A stretch of DNA of 40,717 bases from NCBI GenBank assembly GCA_902517245.1, contig CABYBK010000008.1, forward strand, positions 1 to 40,717. The letters are read 5' to 3'. The notes below the pieces were generated by a model, which was given only the letters and a program-made list of their open reading frames with translations, did not search any database and had not been told where the DNA came from. Shown here in pieces: positions 11,836 to 19,754 of this stretch; positions within the stretch are counted from its first letter, which is position 1, and each line of letters opens with the position of its first letter. Position numbers and translations under genes: made by a program. This DNA comes from an uncultured Bacteroidota bacterium. Its GTDB lineage: Bacteria; Bacteroidota; Bacteroidia; Flavobacteriales; Flavobacteriaceae.

Positions 11836-13632
11836 TTAAGTTTTTTTACGCTTCCTTTCATTCTCATCTAATAAGGTTTTTCTGATTCTAAGCGAGTTTG
11901 GAGTGACCTCTACATACTCATCTTTTTGAATGTATTCCAAAGCTTCTTCTAAAGAGAATTTAATTGGTGGAGCAAGTTTCACCTTATCATCTGACCCGGC
12001 AGCGCGAACATTTGATAGTTTTTTTGTTTTTGTTACATTAACAACCAAATCGTCTTTTCTTGTATTCTCTCCTATAACCTGTCCAGTATAGATTGATTCA
12101 TTAGGAGAAATAAAAAATTTACCTCGCTCCTGCAGCTTATCAAGGGAATAAGGTATTGCTAAACCTTTTTCCATGGAAATCAGAGAACCGTTTACTCTAC
12201 CTGGAATTTCTCCCTTATAGAGGCTAAATTCTAAAAACCGATGGTTCATTATAGCTTCACCCGCAGTAGTTGTTAAAAGTTGATTTCTAAGACCAATAAT
12301 TCCACGAGAAGGAATTTTAAATTCACAAACCATGCGACTTCCCTTGGGATTCATAGCTATCATCTCCCCCTTTCTAAGGCTTACCATTTCAATTGCTTTT
12401 CCAGATAGATCCTCAGGCAAGTCTATTGTTAATTCCTCTAGAGGTTCCATTTTAACACCATTAATTTTTTTAATAATTACCTGAGGTTGGCCGATTTGCA
12501 ACTCATATCCTTCTCTTCTCATTGTTTCTATAAGAACAGAAAGATGAAGCACCCCACGGCCAAAGACAATAAACTTATCTGAAGTATCAGTAGTTTCAAG
12601 ACGCATTGCCAGATTTTTTTCAAGTTCTTTTTCAAGACGTTCTCTGATGTGACGGGAGGTCACAAACTTTCCCTCTTGTCCAAAAAATGGGGAATCATTA
12701 ATTGTAAAAAGCATACTCATAGTTGGCTCATCAATTGCTATTGTGGGTAATGCTTCAGGAGTTTCATAATCTGCAATAGTGTCACCAATTTCAAAGTCCT
12801 CAAGGCCAATTACGGCACATAGATCACCAGCATTGACATTTTTTACTTTTTTTCGACCTAATCCGTCAAAAAGATTTAATTCCTTAATAGTAGACTGAAT
12901 TTTGGAACCATCTCTCTTTATTAAATTTACTTTCATCGGTGAAGTCAATTTACCTCTTTGTAATCTTCCAATTGCAATTCTTCCAGTAAATGAAGAAAAG
13001 TCTAGTGAAGTAATTAACATTTGAGTATTTCCCTCATTAATTTTTGGACTAGGAACATATTCAAGAACCATATCTAAAAGAGGGGCAATGGAATCTGTCT
13101 GTATTTTCCAGTCAGTACTCATCCAATTGTTTTTTGCAGAACCATAAACTGTAGGAAAATCCAACTGCCATTCTTCAGCATCCAATTCAAACATAAGATC
13201 AAAAACTGCTTCATGTACAATTTCTGGTGTGCAATTATCCTTGTCAACTTTGTTTATAACTACTATTGGTTTTAATTTGAGATCAATTGCCTTTTTTAGA
13301 ACAAATCTTGTCTGAGGCATAGGACCTTCAAAAGCATCTACCAATAATAAAACTCCATCTGCCATATTTAAAACTCTTTCAACTTCACCACCAAAATCGG
13401 CATGACCAGGGGTGTCGATAATATTAATCTTAATGTCTTTGTAAACTACAGAGACATTTTTTGAAAGAATAGTAATTCCACGTTCTCTTTCCAAATCATT
13501 ATTATCCAAGATAAGTTCTTGGGTATTTTCATTAGATCGAAAAAGATTGCAGTGGTGTAGAATCTTATCAACAAGAGTAGTTTTTCCGTGATCAACGTGT
13601 GCAATAATCGCAATATTTTTAATAGCTCCCAT
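11836..13632 (-). CDS. typA: Ribosome-binding GTPase TypA/BipA
   Basis: GTPase motifs AHVDHGKTTL, DTPGHADFGGEVERVL, NKVDKD; 598 aa with C-terminal RGIIGLRNQLLTTTAGEA typical of BipA. Confidence 0.97.
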   Translation of the reverse strand: MGAIKNIAIIAHVDHGKTTLVDKILHHCNLFRSNENTQELILDNNDLERERGITILSKNVSVVYKDIKINIIDTPGHADFGGEVERVLNMADGVLLLVDAFEGPMPQTRFVLKKAIDLKLKPIVVINKVDKDNCTPEIVHEAVFDLMFELDAEEWQLDFPTVYGSAKNNWMSTDWKIQTDSIAPLLDMVLEYVPSPKINEGNTQMLITSLDFSSFTGRIAIGRLQRGKLTSPMKVNLIKRDGSKIQSTIKELNLFDGLGRKKVKNVNAGDLCAVIGLEDFEIGDTIADYETPEALPTIAIDEPTMSMLFTINDSPFFGQEGKFVTSRHIRERLEKELEKNLAMRLETTDTSDKFIVFGRGVLHLSVLIETMRREGYELQIGQPQVIIKKINGVKMEPLEELTIDLPEDLSGKAIEMVSLRKGEMIAMNPKGSRMVCEFKIPSRGIIGLRNQLLTTTAGEAIMNHRFLEFSLYKGEIPGRVNGSLISMEKGLAIPYSLDKLQERGKFFISPNESIYTGQVIGENTRKDDLVVNVTKTKKLSNVRAAGSDDKVKLAPPIKFSLEEALEYIQKDEYVEVTPNSLRIRKTLLDENERKRKKT

Positions 13633-13649
13633 CGTAATTTTAAACGCTG

Positions 13650-13657
13650 CAAATATA
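13650..13657 (-). promoter_or_regulatory. Putative -7 element upstream of typA (TATATTTG)
   Basis: CAAATATA on + strand, 17 bp upstream of the typA ATG; -33 not evident. Confidence 0.35.
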
Positions 13658-13763
13658 GAGGTATATCTTTGACTTTAACTTGATAAAATTCAAATAAAAA
13701 ACTAAAGATTTTTTTGGCTTAATATTTGTAAATTTGTCTTATCTAATGTTCTTTGAAACTCAT

Positions 13764-14159
13764 GGGGTCGACTGGTTTTGACAGCAGGACGCATGAAAAA
13801 GTAAGCAAGTCGAGCGCTGAATTACAGCTCGTAAATCTCATTTTTCACATTTTTAAATGGCGAGAATAACTACGCTCTAGCTGCATAATTAACCGAATTA
13901 TAGTAAGTTAATGCCAAGTCCTGGCAAGGCCAGGAAGCTGGATGTCTCTAAATAGCCCTTGTTGACGGCGATTTAAATAGAGGCACCATAAAAGTCAACA
14001 TCGAAATACTCAGGCATCGTGGGTGTTTTTCAATAAAGATGCTAAGGTTTGTATGGGCAGTTTTCGGTCAGTTCAAGCTCTAAAATCAAACGAAATCTAA
14101 ACTTGTAGAAAGCTCTTTTATCGCTTGTTTGGACGCGGGTTCGAATCCCGCCGACTCCA
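13764..14159 (+). ncRNA. ssrA: Transfer-messenger RNA (tmRNA)
   Basis: 5' GGGGTCGACTGGTTTTGACAGC and 3' GCGGGTTCGAATCCCGCCGACTCCA; GGGGTCG pairs with CGACTCC (one G-U); internal tag reading frame GGC GAG AAT AAC TAC GCT CTA GCT GCA TAA = GENNYALAA*. Confidence 0.97.
13859..13888 (+). other. tmRNA proteolysis tag coding segment (GENNYALAA-stop)
   Basis: Direct translation of 13859-13888; ends in ALAA followed by TAA. Confidence 0.93.
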
Positions 14160-14165
14160 CTATTT

Positions 14166-14203
14166 AGCCCTGAAATCACGGAGTTTTCGGGGCTTATTTT
14201 TTT
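14166..14203 (+). terminator. Rho-independent terminator of ssrA
   Basis: AGCCCTGAAA ... TTTTCGGGGCT stem (10 bp or so incl. one T-G) followed by TATTTTTTTATTT. Confidence 0.8.
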
Positions 14204-14278
14204 ATTTGCCAGTAGAGTTTTCTTTTCTTCATCTGACACCATCAATTTCTTATCATAAATTTAGGTGGTTTTATCAGA

Positions 14279-15667
14279 TTAGTTCAATGGTTGTTCTAAT
14301 TGATATTGCTCGTCATACAAACCCAATTGATTTCGTTTCCATTTTGCACCTTCCAAGAATAGAATATGAGGAGTAGAAACATCCCAATCCCCTAATTCTT
14401 TTAGCATTGATTTTACCAAATCCATATTTTCAAAAGCAATATTGTTTTGCTCTGAAGGGTCATTATCTAAATTGAATAATAATGGTATTCTGTCAGGTAA
14501 GCGAATCAACTTCCAATTTCCCTTCCTTATACCTGCACTAATAGTAAAACGCCACATCATTGTTTGATGTGGGACTCCTTGAGTTTCATTCGTGATATAA
14601 GGAAAAATATTCACCCCGTCCAGTTTATCTTTCTTGGTGATTTTTCCTCCTGCCAATTCAACAAAAGTTGGCACTAAATCTAAAGATGTGATGGGATTCT
14701 TATAAATACCTTTCTTTAATTTTTCAGGATAAGAGATAACAAATGGGATGCGAATCCCACCCTCTAACAAAATTCCTTTACTACCATTAAAGGGAGCATT
14801 GATAGAGCCATTATTTTTGGTTGGCCCACCGTTGTCACTAAAGAAAACTACAATAGTTTTTTCATAGATCCCTTGTTTTTTTAATTCCTTTACCATTCTG
14901 CCTACATTTACATCCAAACGATGAATCATTGCCGCATAAGTCCTTCTCTTTTTATCCTTTATATGGCTATACATCCTCAAATCCTGATCAATGGCTTGCA
15001 TAGGGGTATGTGGTGCATTGAAAGAAGCATATAAAAAGAAAGCTTCGTCTTTATGCCTTTTTATAAAGTCTACACACTCATCCCCTTTGTCGTCTGTTAA
15101 ATATGTTATGGCTTGAGGTTTTTTATAATTTGAGATAATAGATCTGTCATATTTTGCTCCATTATATTCTGATGGAAAATAGTTATGTCCACCTCCTAGG
15201 TAACCCCAAAACTCGTCAAATCCTCTATTAGTAGGATAAAATTGTTCTTTTTCTCCCAAATGCCATTTACCAACTATACCATTTACATAACCTAAGTCAG
15301 AAAGTCTATCAGCAATTGTTTTTTCAGAAACTGGGAGTCCTGAATATTGAGGATTAAATTGAGGGAGTGGAACACTTAGATTGTTGTCATAACCAAAATT
15401 CACTTGATTTCTCCCTGTAATTAAGCCTGCCCTAGAAGGGGCACATACTGGAGCAGAAACATAAGCTTCTGTGAATATTACACCAGAATTTGCCAAAGCG
15501 TCAATATGTGGTGTTTTAATTTGTTTACTTCCGGTAAACCCTAGGTCTCCATATCCTAAATCATCTGCTAAAATAATTATGAAATTTGGTTTTTTCTCTG
15601 CATTTTGTTGGGCTTCAACACATCCACTTAATACAATTAAAACTGATAAAACTATTCTAATTTTCAT
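14279..15667 (-). CDS. Sulfatase (arylsulfatase-type, S1), lipoprotein signal
   Basis: PNFIIILADDLGYGDLG metal site; sulfatase signature C-A-P-S-R (APVCAPSRAGLITGR) with formylglycine Cys; GKWHLG; lipobox VLSGC. Confidence 0.94.
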   Translation of the reverse strand: MKIRIVLSVLIVLSGCVEAQQNAEKKPNFIIILADDLGYGDLGFTGSKQIKTPHIDALANSGVIFTEAYVSAPVCAPSRAGLITGRNQVNFGYDNNLSVPLPQFNPQYSGLPVSEKTIADRLSDLGYVNGIVGKWHLGEKEQFYPTNRGFDEFWGYLGGGHNYFPSEYNGAKYDRSIISNYKKPQAITYLTDDKGDECVDFIKRHKDEAFFLYASFNAPHTPMQAIDQDLRMYSHIKDKKRRTYAAMIHRLDVNVGRMVKELKKQGIYEKTIVVFFSDNGGPTKNNGSINAPFNGSKGILLEGGIRIPFVISYPEKLKKGIYKNPITSLDLVPTFVELAGGKITKKDKLDGVNIFPYITNETQGVPHQTMMWRFTISAGIRKGNWKLIRLPDRIPLLFNLDNDPSEQNNIAFENMDLVKSMLKELGDWDVSTPHILFLEGAKWKRNQLGLYDEQYQLEQPLN

Positions 15668-15684
15668 ATTTTTAATTTATTAGC

Positions 15685-15705
15685 TAAAAGTTATTGAAAC
15701 TTTTA
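15685..15705. repeat. Inverted repeat TAAAAGTT-ATTGA-AACTTTTA in the sulfatase leader
   Basis: Perfect 8-bp arms, 5-nt spacer, 18 bp upstream of the sulfatase ATG. Confidence 0.5.
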
Positions 15706-15720
15706 TGGGACTTGTCTCCA

Positions 15721-15728
15721 CAAAGATA
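15721..15728 (-). promoter_or_regulatory. Putative -7 element of the sulfatase gene (TATCTTTG)
   Basis: CAAAGATA on + strand matches TAnnTTTG on minus; 54 bp upstream of the ATG. Confidence 0.3.
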
Positions 15729-15756
15729 ATTCAACAATAGAAGATTTTATTTTCAT

Positions 15757-16314
15757 CTAATCTAACCAGATGACTTTATCTTTTATTGGTCCAGGGGTTC
15801 TAGTATTAATTTCCTTATCATAATTACCCATATAAAATAAACCAAGACATTTTTCTCCTTTATTTAGAGCTGTAAATTCATCGATAGAATCAATTATTTT
15901 TGGGGAACTCCAATAAGAACCAATATTAAGTTTTGTACACATTAACCACATATTTTGAACTGACATAGAAACTGATGCAATTTCCTCCCATTCTGGAATT
16001 GACTCCAATGGATCTCGCTGCATACATATTAGAATTACTACTGAAGATTTTTTTGTTTTTTCTATAATACGATCATATCTAAACTTTGAGAATTTTGGGC
16101 TATTGTCTTTGTATTTTTTAGCCAAAAAATCTCCAAGACTATTTTTTGATTTCCCTTTTAAGACTCTAAACCGCCAAGGTTCTGTTTTTTTGTGAGTTGG
16201 AGCCCAATTTGCAGCTTCGAGAATTAAGTTGATCTGTTCATCTCTCAGGGGTATGTCGTTATATTGATTTGGCATTATAGAACGACGAGATTTAATTGTA
16301 TTAATTATTTCCAT
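15757..16314 (-). CDS. Nitroreductase family protein
   Basis: MEIINTIKSRRSIMPNQY...ILEAANWAPTHKKTEPWRFRVL; FMN-dependent nitroreductase fold. Confidence 0.88.
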   Translation of the reverse strand: MEIINTIKSRRSIMPNQYNDIPLRDEQINLILEAANWAPTHKKTEPWRFRVLKGKSKNSLGDFLAKKYKDNSPKFSKFRYDRIIEKTKKSSVVILICMQRDPLESIPEWEEIASVSMSVQNMWLMCTKLNIGSYWSSPKIIDSIDEFTALNKGEKCLGLFYMGNYDKEINTRTPGPIKDKVIWLD

Positions 16315-16403
16315 TTAAATAGATTCTTTTATTATAAAGCTTACATAATCACTTAAAATAATTTTACAATATTAAAATGGCCGTAAACTCTATCAAATTA
16401 AGT

Positions 16404-16754
16404 TTAAGCTTTAGATTTTCTCGCTGAAATAAAACTTTGAATAAATGTAACCATTGCCCACAAAGAGGTTAAAATCATTGCAGAAACTCTAATAATTCCA
16501 GCTATATTCCCTCTGTCTAAAGTTCCTAAAAAAGGCTTCACCAAACCAATAATTATTAATAACGTCAAAAGAACTGCGACATGAGCTGCAATTTTATTTT
16601 CTTTTTTAACACCATTATTGATTAAAAGTAGAATAACACCTACAATTACCGGTATTAAGGCAGTGATAGGTCTAGAATCAGACTCAAAATAACCCCATAA
16701 ACCCATGGATACTAAAACTAAAGAGTTTATTAAACTTACTGTATTTGCTTTCAT
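16404..16754 (-). CDS. Small (116 aa) multi-pass membrane protein of unknown function
   Basis: Several hydrophobic segments (LINSLVLVSMGLWGYF; ALIPVIVGVILLLI; HVAVLLTLLIIIGLV; VSAMILTSLWAMVTFI). Confidence 0.7.
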   Translation of the reverse strand: MKANTVSLINSLVLVSMGLWGYFESDSRPITALIPVIVGVILLLINNGVKKENKIAAHVAVLLTLLIIIGLVKPFLGTLDRGNIAGIIRVSAMILTSLWAMVTFIQSFISARKSKA

Positions 16755-16834
16755 TTTTTAATTTTTTGTAAATATAAAGCACCTTCATAAAATAAATGTA
16801 TTTGCATGAAGTATTTTTGAAATTAACAACTTCG

Positions 16835-18295
16835 TTAAAATGGATTATTAAATGCATCAAAATTCCAAACAATTGGAAGAACAAAATATACCATTAGGAA
16901 AATGATTATAATTGATATGATATTCATCAAAATACCTACCCTTACCATATCTGATATTTTTAAATAATTAGATCCAAAAACCACGGCATTTGGAGGAGTT
17001 GCCACTGGGAGCATAAAAGCACAAGACGCAGCTAATGTAGCACCTACCATAAGTATGTAAGGATGAACCCCAAGTATTAAAGCTGTAGGTGCTAAAATTG
17101 GAAGTAGCATTGCAGTTGTTGCTATATTAGAAGTAATTTCTGTTAAAAAATTTACTGCAGCAATAACTACCATTAAAATAATAAATAATGAAAAATTATT
17201 TAGTTGACTTAGGTTTTCAGCGATCCATATTGCTAATCCACTGGACTTAAAACCTGAAGCAATAGCCAAACCACCTCCAAAAAGCAATAATATTCCCCAT
17301 GGTAATTTAACGGCATCATTCCAATGCATTATTTTTTGGTCCTTATATTTTTTTCCTGTACTAATTAAAAATAATGAAATTCCAGATAGCAATGCAATGA
17401 TCGAATCGTCTAATCTAGGTAAAAATAGATTTAAAAAAAATGTTCTTGAAATCCAGGCAGTTCCGGTAAATAAAAAAATAAACAAAACAACTTTTTCTTC
17501 ATAACTCATTTTACCTAGTTCAGCCAATTGTCTTTTGATTTCTACTTTTCCTTGATCAAAATTATTTTGGGGAAAATTGAAAGCTACTCGAGTTAAATAA
17601 AACCAAGAGATAGTCAACAGTATTATAGAAATTGGGAGACCTAAAGCAATCCATTTTAAAAAACTTATCTCTATGTTATACAATTCTTGAACGATTCCCG
17701 CAAATACTAAATTTGGAGGAGTACCTATCAAGGTCGATATTCCTCCAATGGAAGCACTAAATGCTATTGACAACATTAATGCTTTTCCGAAAATAAGATT
17801 CTCATCATCAGTTGTGCTTTTCAGGTCTTTCATCTGTTTAATTATTGCTATTCCAATTGGAAGCATCATAACAGCCGTAGCAGTATTAGATATCCACATC
17901 GATAAAAAGGCTGTAGCAATCATAAAGCCTAAAATAATTTTTTTTAAATCCGTCCCAATTAATTTAATTATGTTAAGTGCAATTCTTTTATGTAAATTCC
18001 ATTTTTCGATTGCTAGGGCTAGAATAAATCCACCCAAATAGAGAAAAACATAAGGATGTCCAAAAGAAGAAGATGTTTGGGTAAGTGGCAAGGCACCTGA
18101 TAATGGAAAAAGAATAATTGGTAATAGAGATGTTGCAGCTATAGGAATTGTCTCGGTTATCCACCAGACCGATATCCACAATGTAGATGCTAAAACTGCA
18201 TTTGCTTCATCTGTTAGTCCATCAGAGGAAAAAAAAAGCCTAGTTAATATGAATAATAATGGTCCTATAAAAAGACCTATTTTTTTAAAATTCAT
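16835..18295 (-). CDS. DASS/SLC13-type anion transporter (sodium:dicarboxylate/sulfate symporter family)
   Basis: 486 aa polytopic; duplicated SNT motifs SNTATAVMMLPIG and TSNIATTAMLLPIL; GTPPNLVF and TPPNAVVF. Confidence 0.9.
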   Translation of the reverse strand: MNFKKIGLFIGPLLFILTRLFFSSDGLTDEANAVLASTLWISVWWITETIPIAATSLLPIILFPLSGALPLTQTSSSFGHPYVFLYLGGFILALAIEKWNLHKRIALNIIKLIGTDLKKIILGFMIATAFLSMWISNTATAVMMLPIGIAIIKQMKDLKSTTDDENLIFGKALMLSIAFSASIGGISTLIGTPPNLVFAGIVQELYNIEISFLKWIALGLPISIILLTISWFYLTRVAFNFPQNNFDQGKVEIKRQLAELGKMSYEEKVVLFIFLFTGTAWISRTFFLNLFLPRLDDSIIALLSGISLFLISTGKKYKDQKIMHWNDAVKLPWGILLLFGGGLAIASGFKSSGLAIWIAENLSQLNNFSLFIILMVVIAAVNFLTEITSNIATTAMLLPILAPTALILGVHPYILMVGATLAASCAFMLPVATPPNAVVFGSNYLKISDMVRVGILMNIISIIIIFLMVYFVLPIVWNFDAFNNPF

Positions 18296-18314
18296 TTTTT
18301 CTATTTCTCATATT

Positions 18315-19586
18315 TTAAATTAATTCATACGGTTTTCTGTAACGCTTACTTTTCCTTTGATTTGCTTCAAAATCGTTAATAAATTCTTCTTTTACAGGAT
18401 CCCAATTTAAGGGCCTTCTATACTCATAAGCTAAATTTGCAATATGACATAAAGTCGCTGTTCTATGGCCAACTTCGGCATCACAAATTGGCTTTGAGCC
18501 ACTTTTAGCAGAAGTTATCCAATCATTTTCATGACTTTTAGAAACATAGAGCTTAACATCTGCAGCTTTCAATTTAATATTCAATAATTCTTTTGGATTA
18601 GATTCGAAAAAGCCTCTACTAATATCAAGTGTTCCGTTTGATCCAAAAAAACGAACTCCATATCCACGGCCAAAATTTTTATGTTCAACTTCAATGCCAT
18701 TATCATAATACATCTTAAGCCCCCTGGATGCAGTAGGCTCAATGGGTGCCTCATATTTAACAGGTCCAGAGTTATCCATTCCTAATGCCCATTGAACTAT
18801 ATCAAACATGTGTGCTCCCCAATCAGAAAGTATTCCTCCTCCAAACTCTCTATACCACCTCCAGTTTGGAAACCAGTCCTTCTCAACAATAAGATCATGA
18901 TAAGAACGGGCAGGCGCTGGTCCCAACCACCTATCCCAATCTAAATAATCTGGAGTTTCTTGGAACGGAAGATTACATGCAGCTGAGGGATTACCAACTT
19001 CAACCCAAACTTTTTCAATTTTCCCAAGATAACCGTTCCGCACCAACTCGCATGCTCTTCTAAAATCTCTTCTTGAGCGCTGCATACTTCCGGTTTGTAA
19101 AATACGTTTGTATTTTCGTGCAGTTCTTTCCATGATCCTTCCTTCATTTATGCTATGGGATAATGGTTTTTCACAATAAACATGTTTTCCAGCTTTCATT
19201 GCATTAATAGAAGGAATGGCATGCCAATGGTCAGGTGTACTAACAACAACTCCGTCAATGTTTGAGTTTTCAATTAGTTTGTCAAAGTCCTCATATACTA
19301 AAGCAGCTCCCTTTATTTCATACTTCTTGTACTCATTGGCCATTAATTCACGAAATCTATTTAACCTTTTTTGATGAATATCACAACCAGCTATAACTCT
19401 AGATTCAGGAATTTTTGACATACGCTCAATAAGGCCACCGCTTTGAGCCCCTAATCCAATAACACCAATATTAAATCTATCGCTTGGTGGAGTAAAACCT
19501 TTACCCATTACATGCCTAGGAATAATTGTTATTCCTAAAAATGCTGAACTTGTTTTTTTTAAAAATTGTCTTCTATTATTAATCAT
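18315..19586 (-). CDS. Gfo/Idh/MocA family oxidoreductase with twin-arginine signal
   Basis: N-term NNRRQFLKKTSSAFLGITIIP; Rossmann GVIGLGAQSGG; VVSTPDHWHAIPSINAMKAGKHVYCEKPL. Confidence 0.93.
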   Translation of the reverse strand: MINNRRQFLKKTSSAFLGITIIPRHVMGKGFTPPSDRFNIGVIGLGAQSGGLIERMSKIPESRVIAGCDIHQKRLNRFRELMANEYKKYEIKGAALVYEDFDKLIENSNIDGVVVSTPDHWHAIPSINAMKAGKHVYCEKPLSHSINEGRIMERTARKYKRILQTGSMQRSRRDFRRACELVRNGYLGKIEKVWVEVGNPSAACNLPFQETPDYLDWDRWLGPAPARSYHDLIVEKDWFPNWRWYREFGGGILSDWGAHMFDIVQWALGMDNSGPVKYEAPIEPTASRGLKMYYDNGIEVEHKNFGRGYGVRFFGSNGTLDISRGFFESNPKELLNIKLKAADVKLYVSKSHENDWITSAKSGSKPICDAEVGHRTATLCHIANLAYEYRRPLNWDPVKEEFINDFEANQRKSKRYRKPYELI

Positions 19587-19705
19587 ATTATAAATATTAA
19601 CCTTCCATTGAACTAATTCAAATTACAAATAATTATTCTATATTTTTTAAAGAACATTCAATTCTATATAATATTTAGATTTACTATAAGTGAAATCAAA
19701 ATCCT

Positions 19706-19713
19706 TATATTTG
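19706..19713 (+). promoter_or_regulatory. Putative -7 element of GH3 gene (TATATTTG)
   Basis: Exact TAnnTTTG match 41 bp upstream of the GH3 ATG, overlapping the palindrome 19708-19727. Confidence 0.5.
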
Positions 19714-19727
19714 GAAACTTCCAAATA
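19708..19727. promoter_or_regulatory. Operator-like palindrome TATTTGGAA-AC-TTCCAAATA upstream of GH3
   Basis: Perfect 9-bp inverted arms with 2-nt spacer located 27 bp before the GH3 start. Confidence 0.6.
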
Positions 19728-19754
19728 ATTCAAAAACATAAACAAAATCTAATA

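Noticed and set aside
13446-13652. 68-aa minus-strand ORF at typA 5' end
   Set aside because: Out-of-frame overlap with the typA GTPase domain.
14042-14245. ORF of 67 aa on minus strand (…GVGGIRTRVQTSDKRAF…)
   Set aside because: Antisense to the 3' end of tmRNA; GGIRTR-type peptide is a well-known spurious translation of a T-arm sequence.
14125-14376. ORF of 83 aa on plus strand (MFGRGFESRRLHY…)
   Set aside because: Starts inside tmRNA 3' domain, crosses its terminator and runs into the sulfatase 3' end; not a plausible gene.
16684-16884. 66-aa minus-strand ORF between the DASS gene and the small membrane protein
   Set aside because: Overlaps both neighbours out of frame; low-complexity K/F/I-rich translation.
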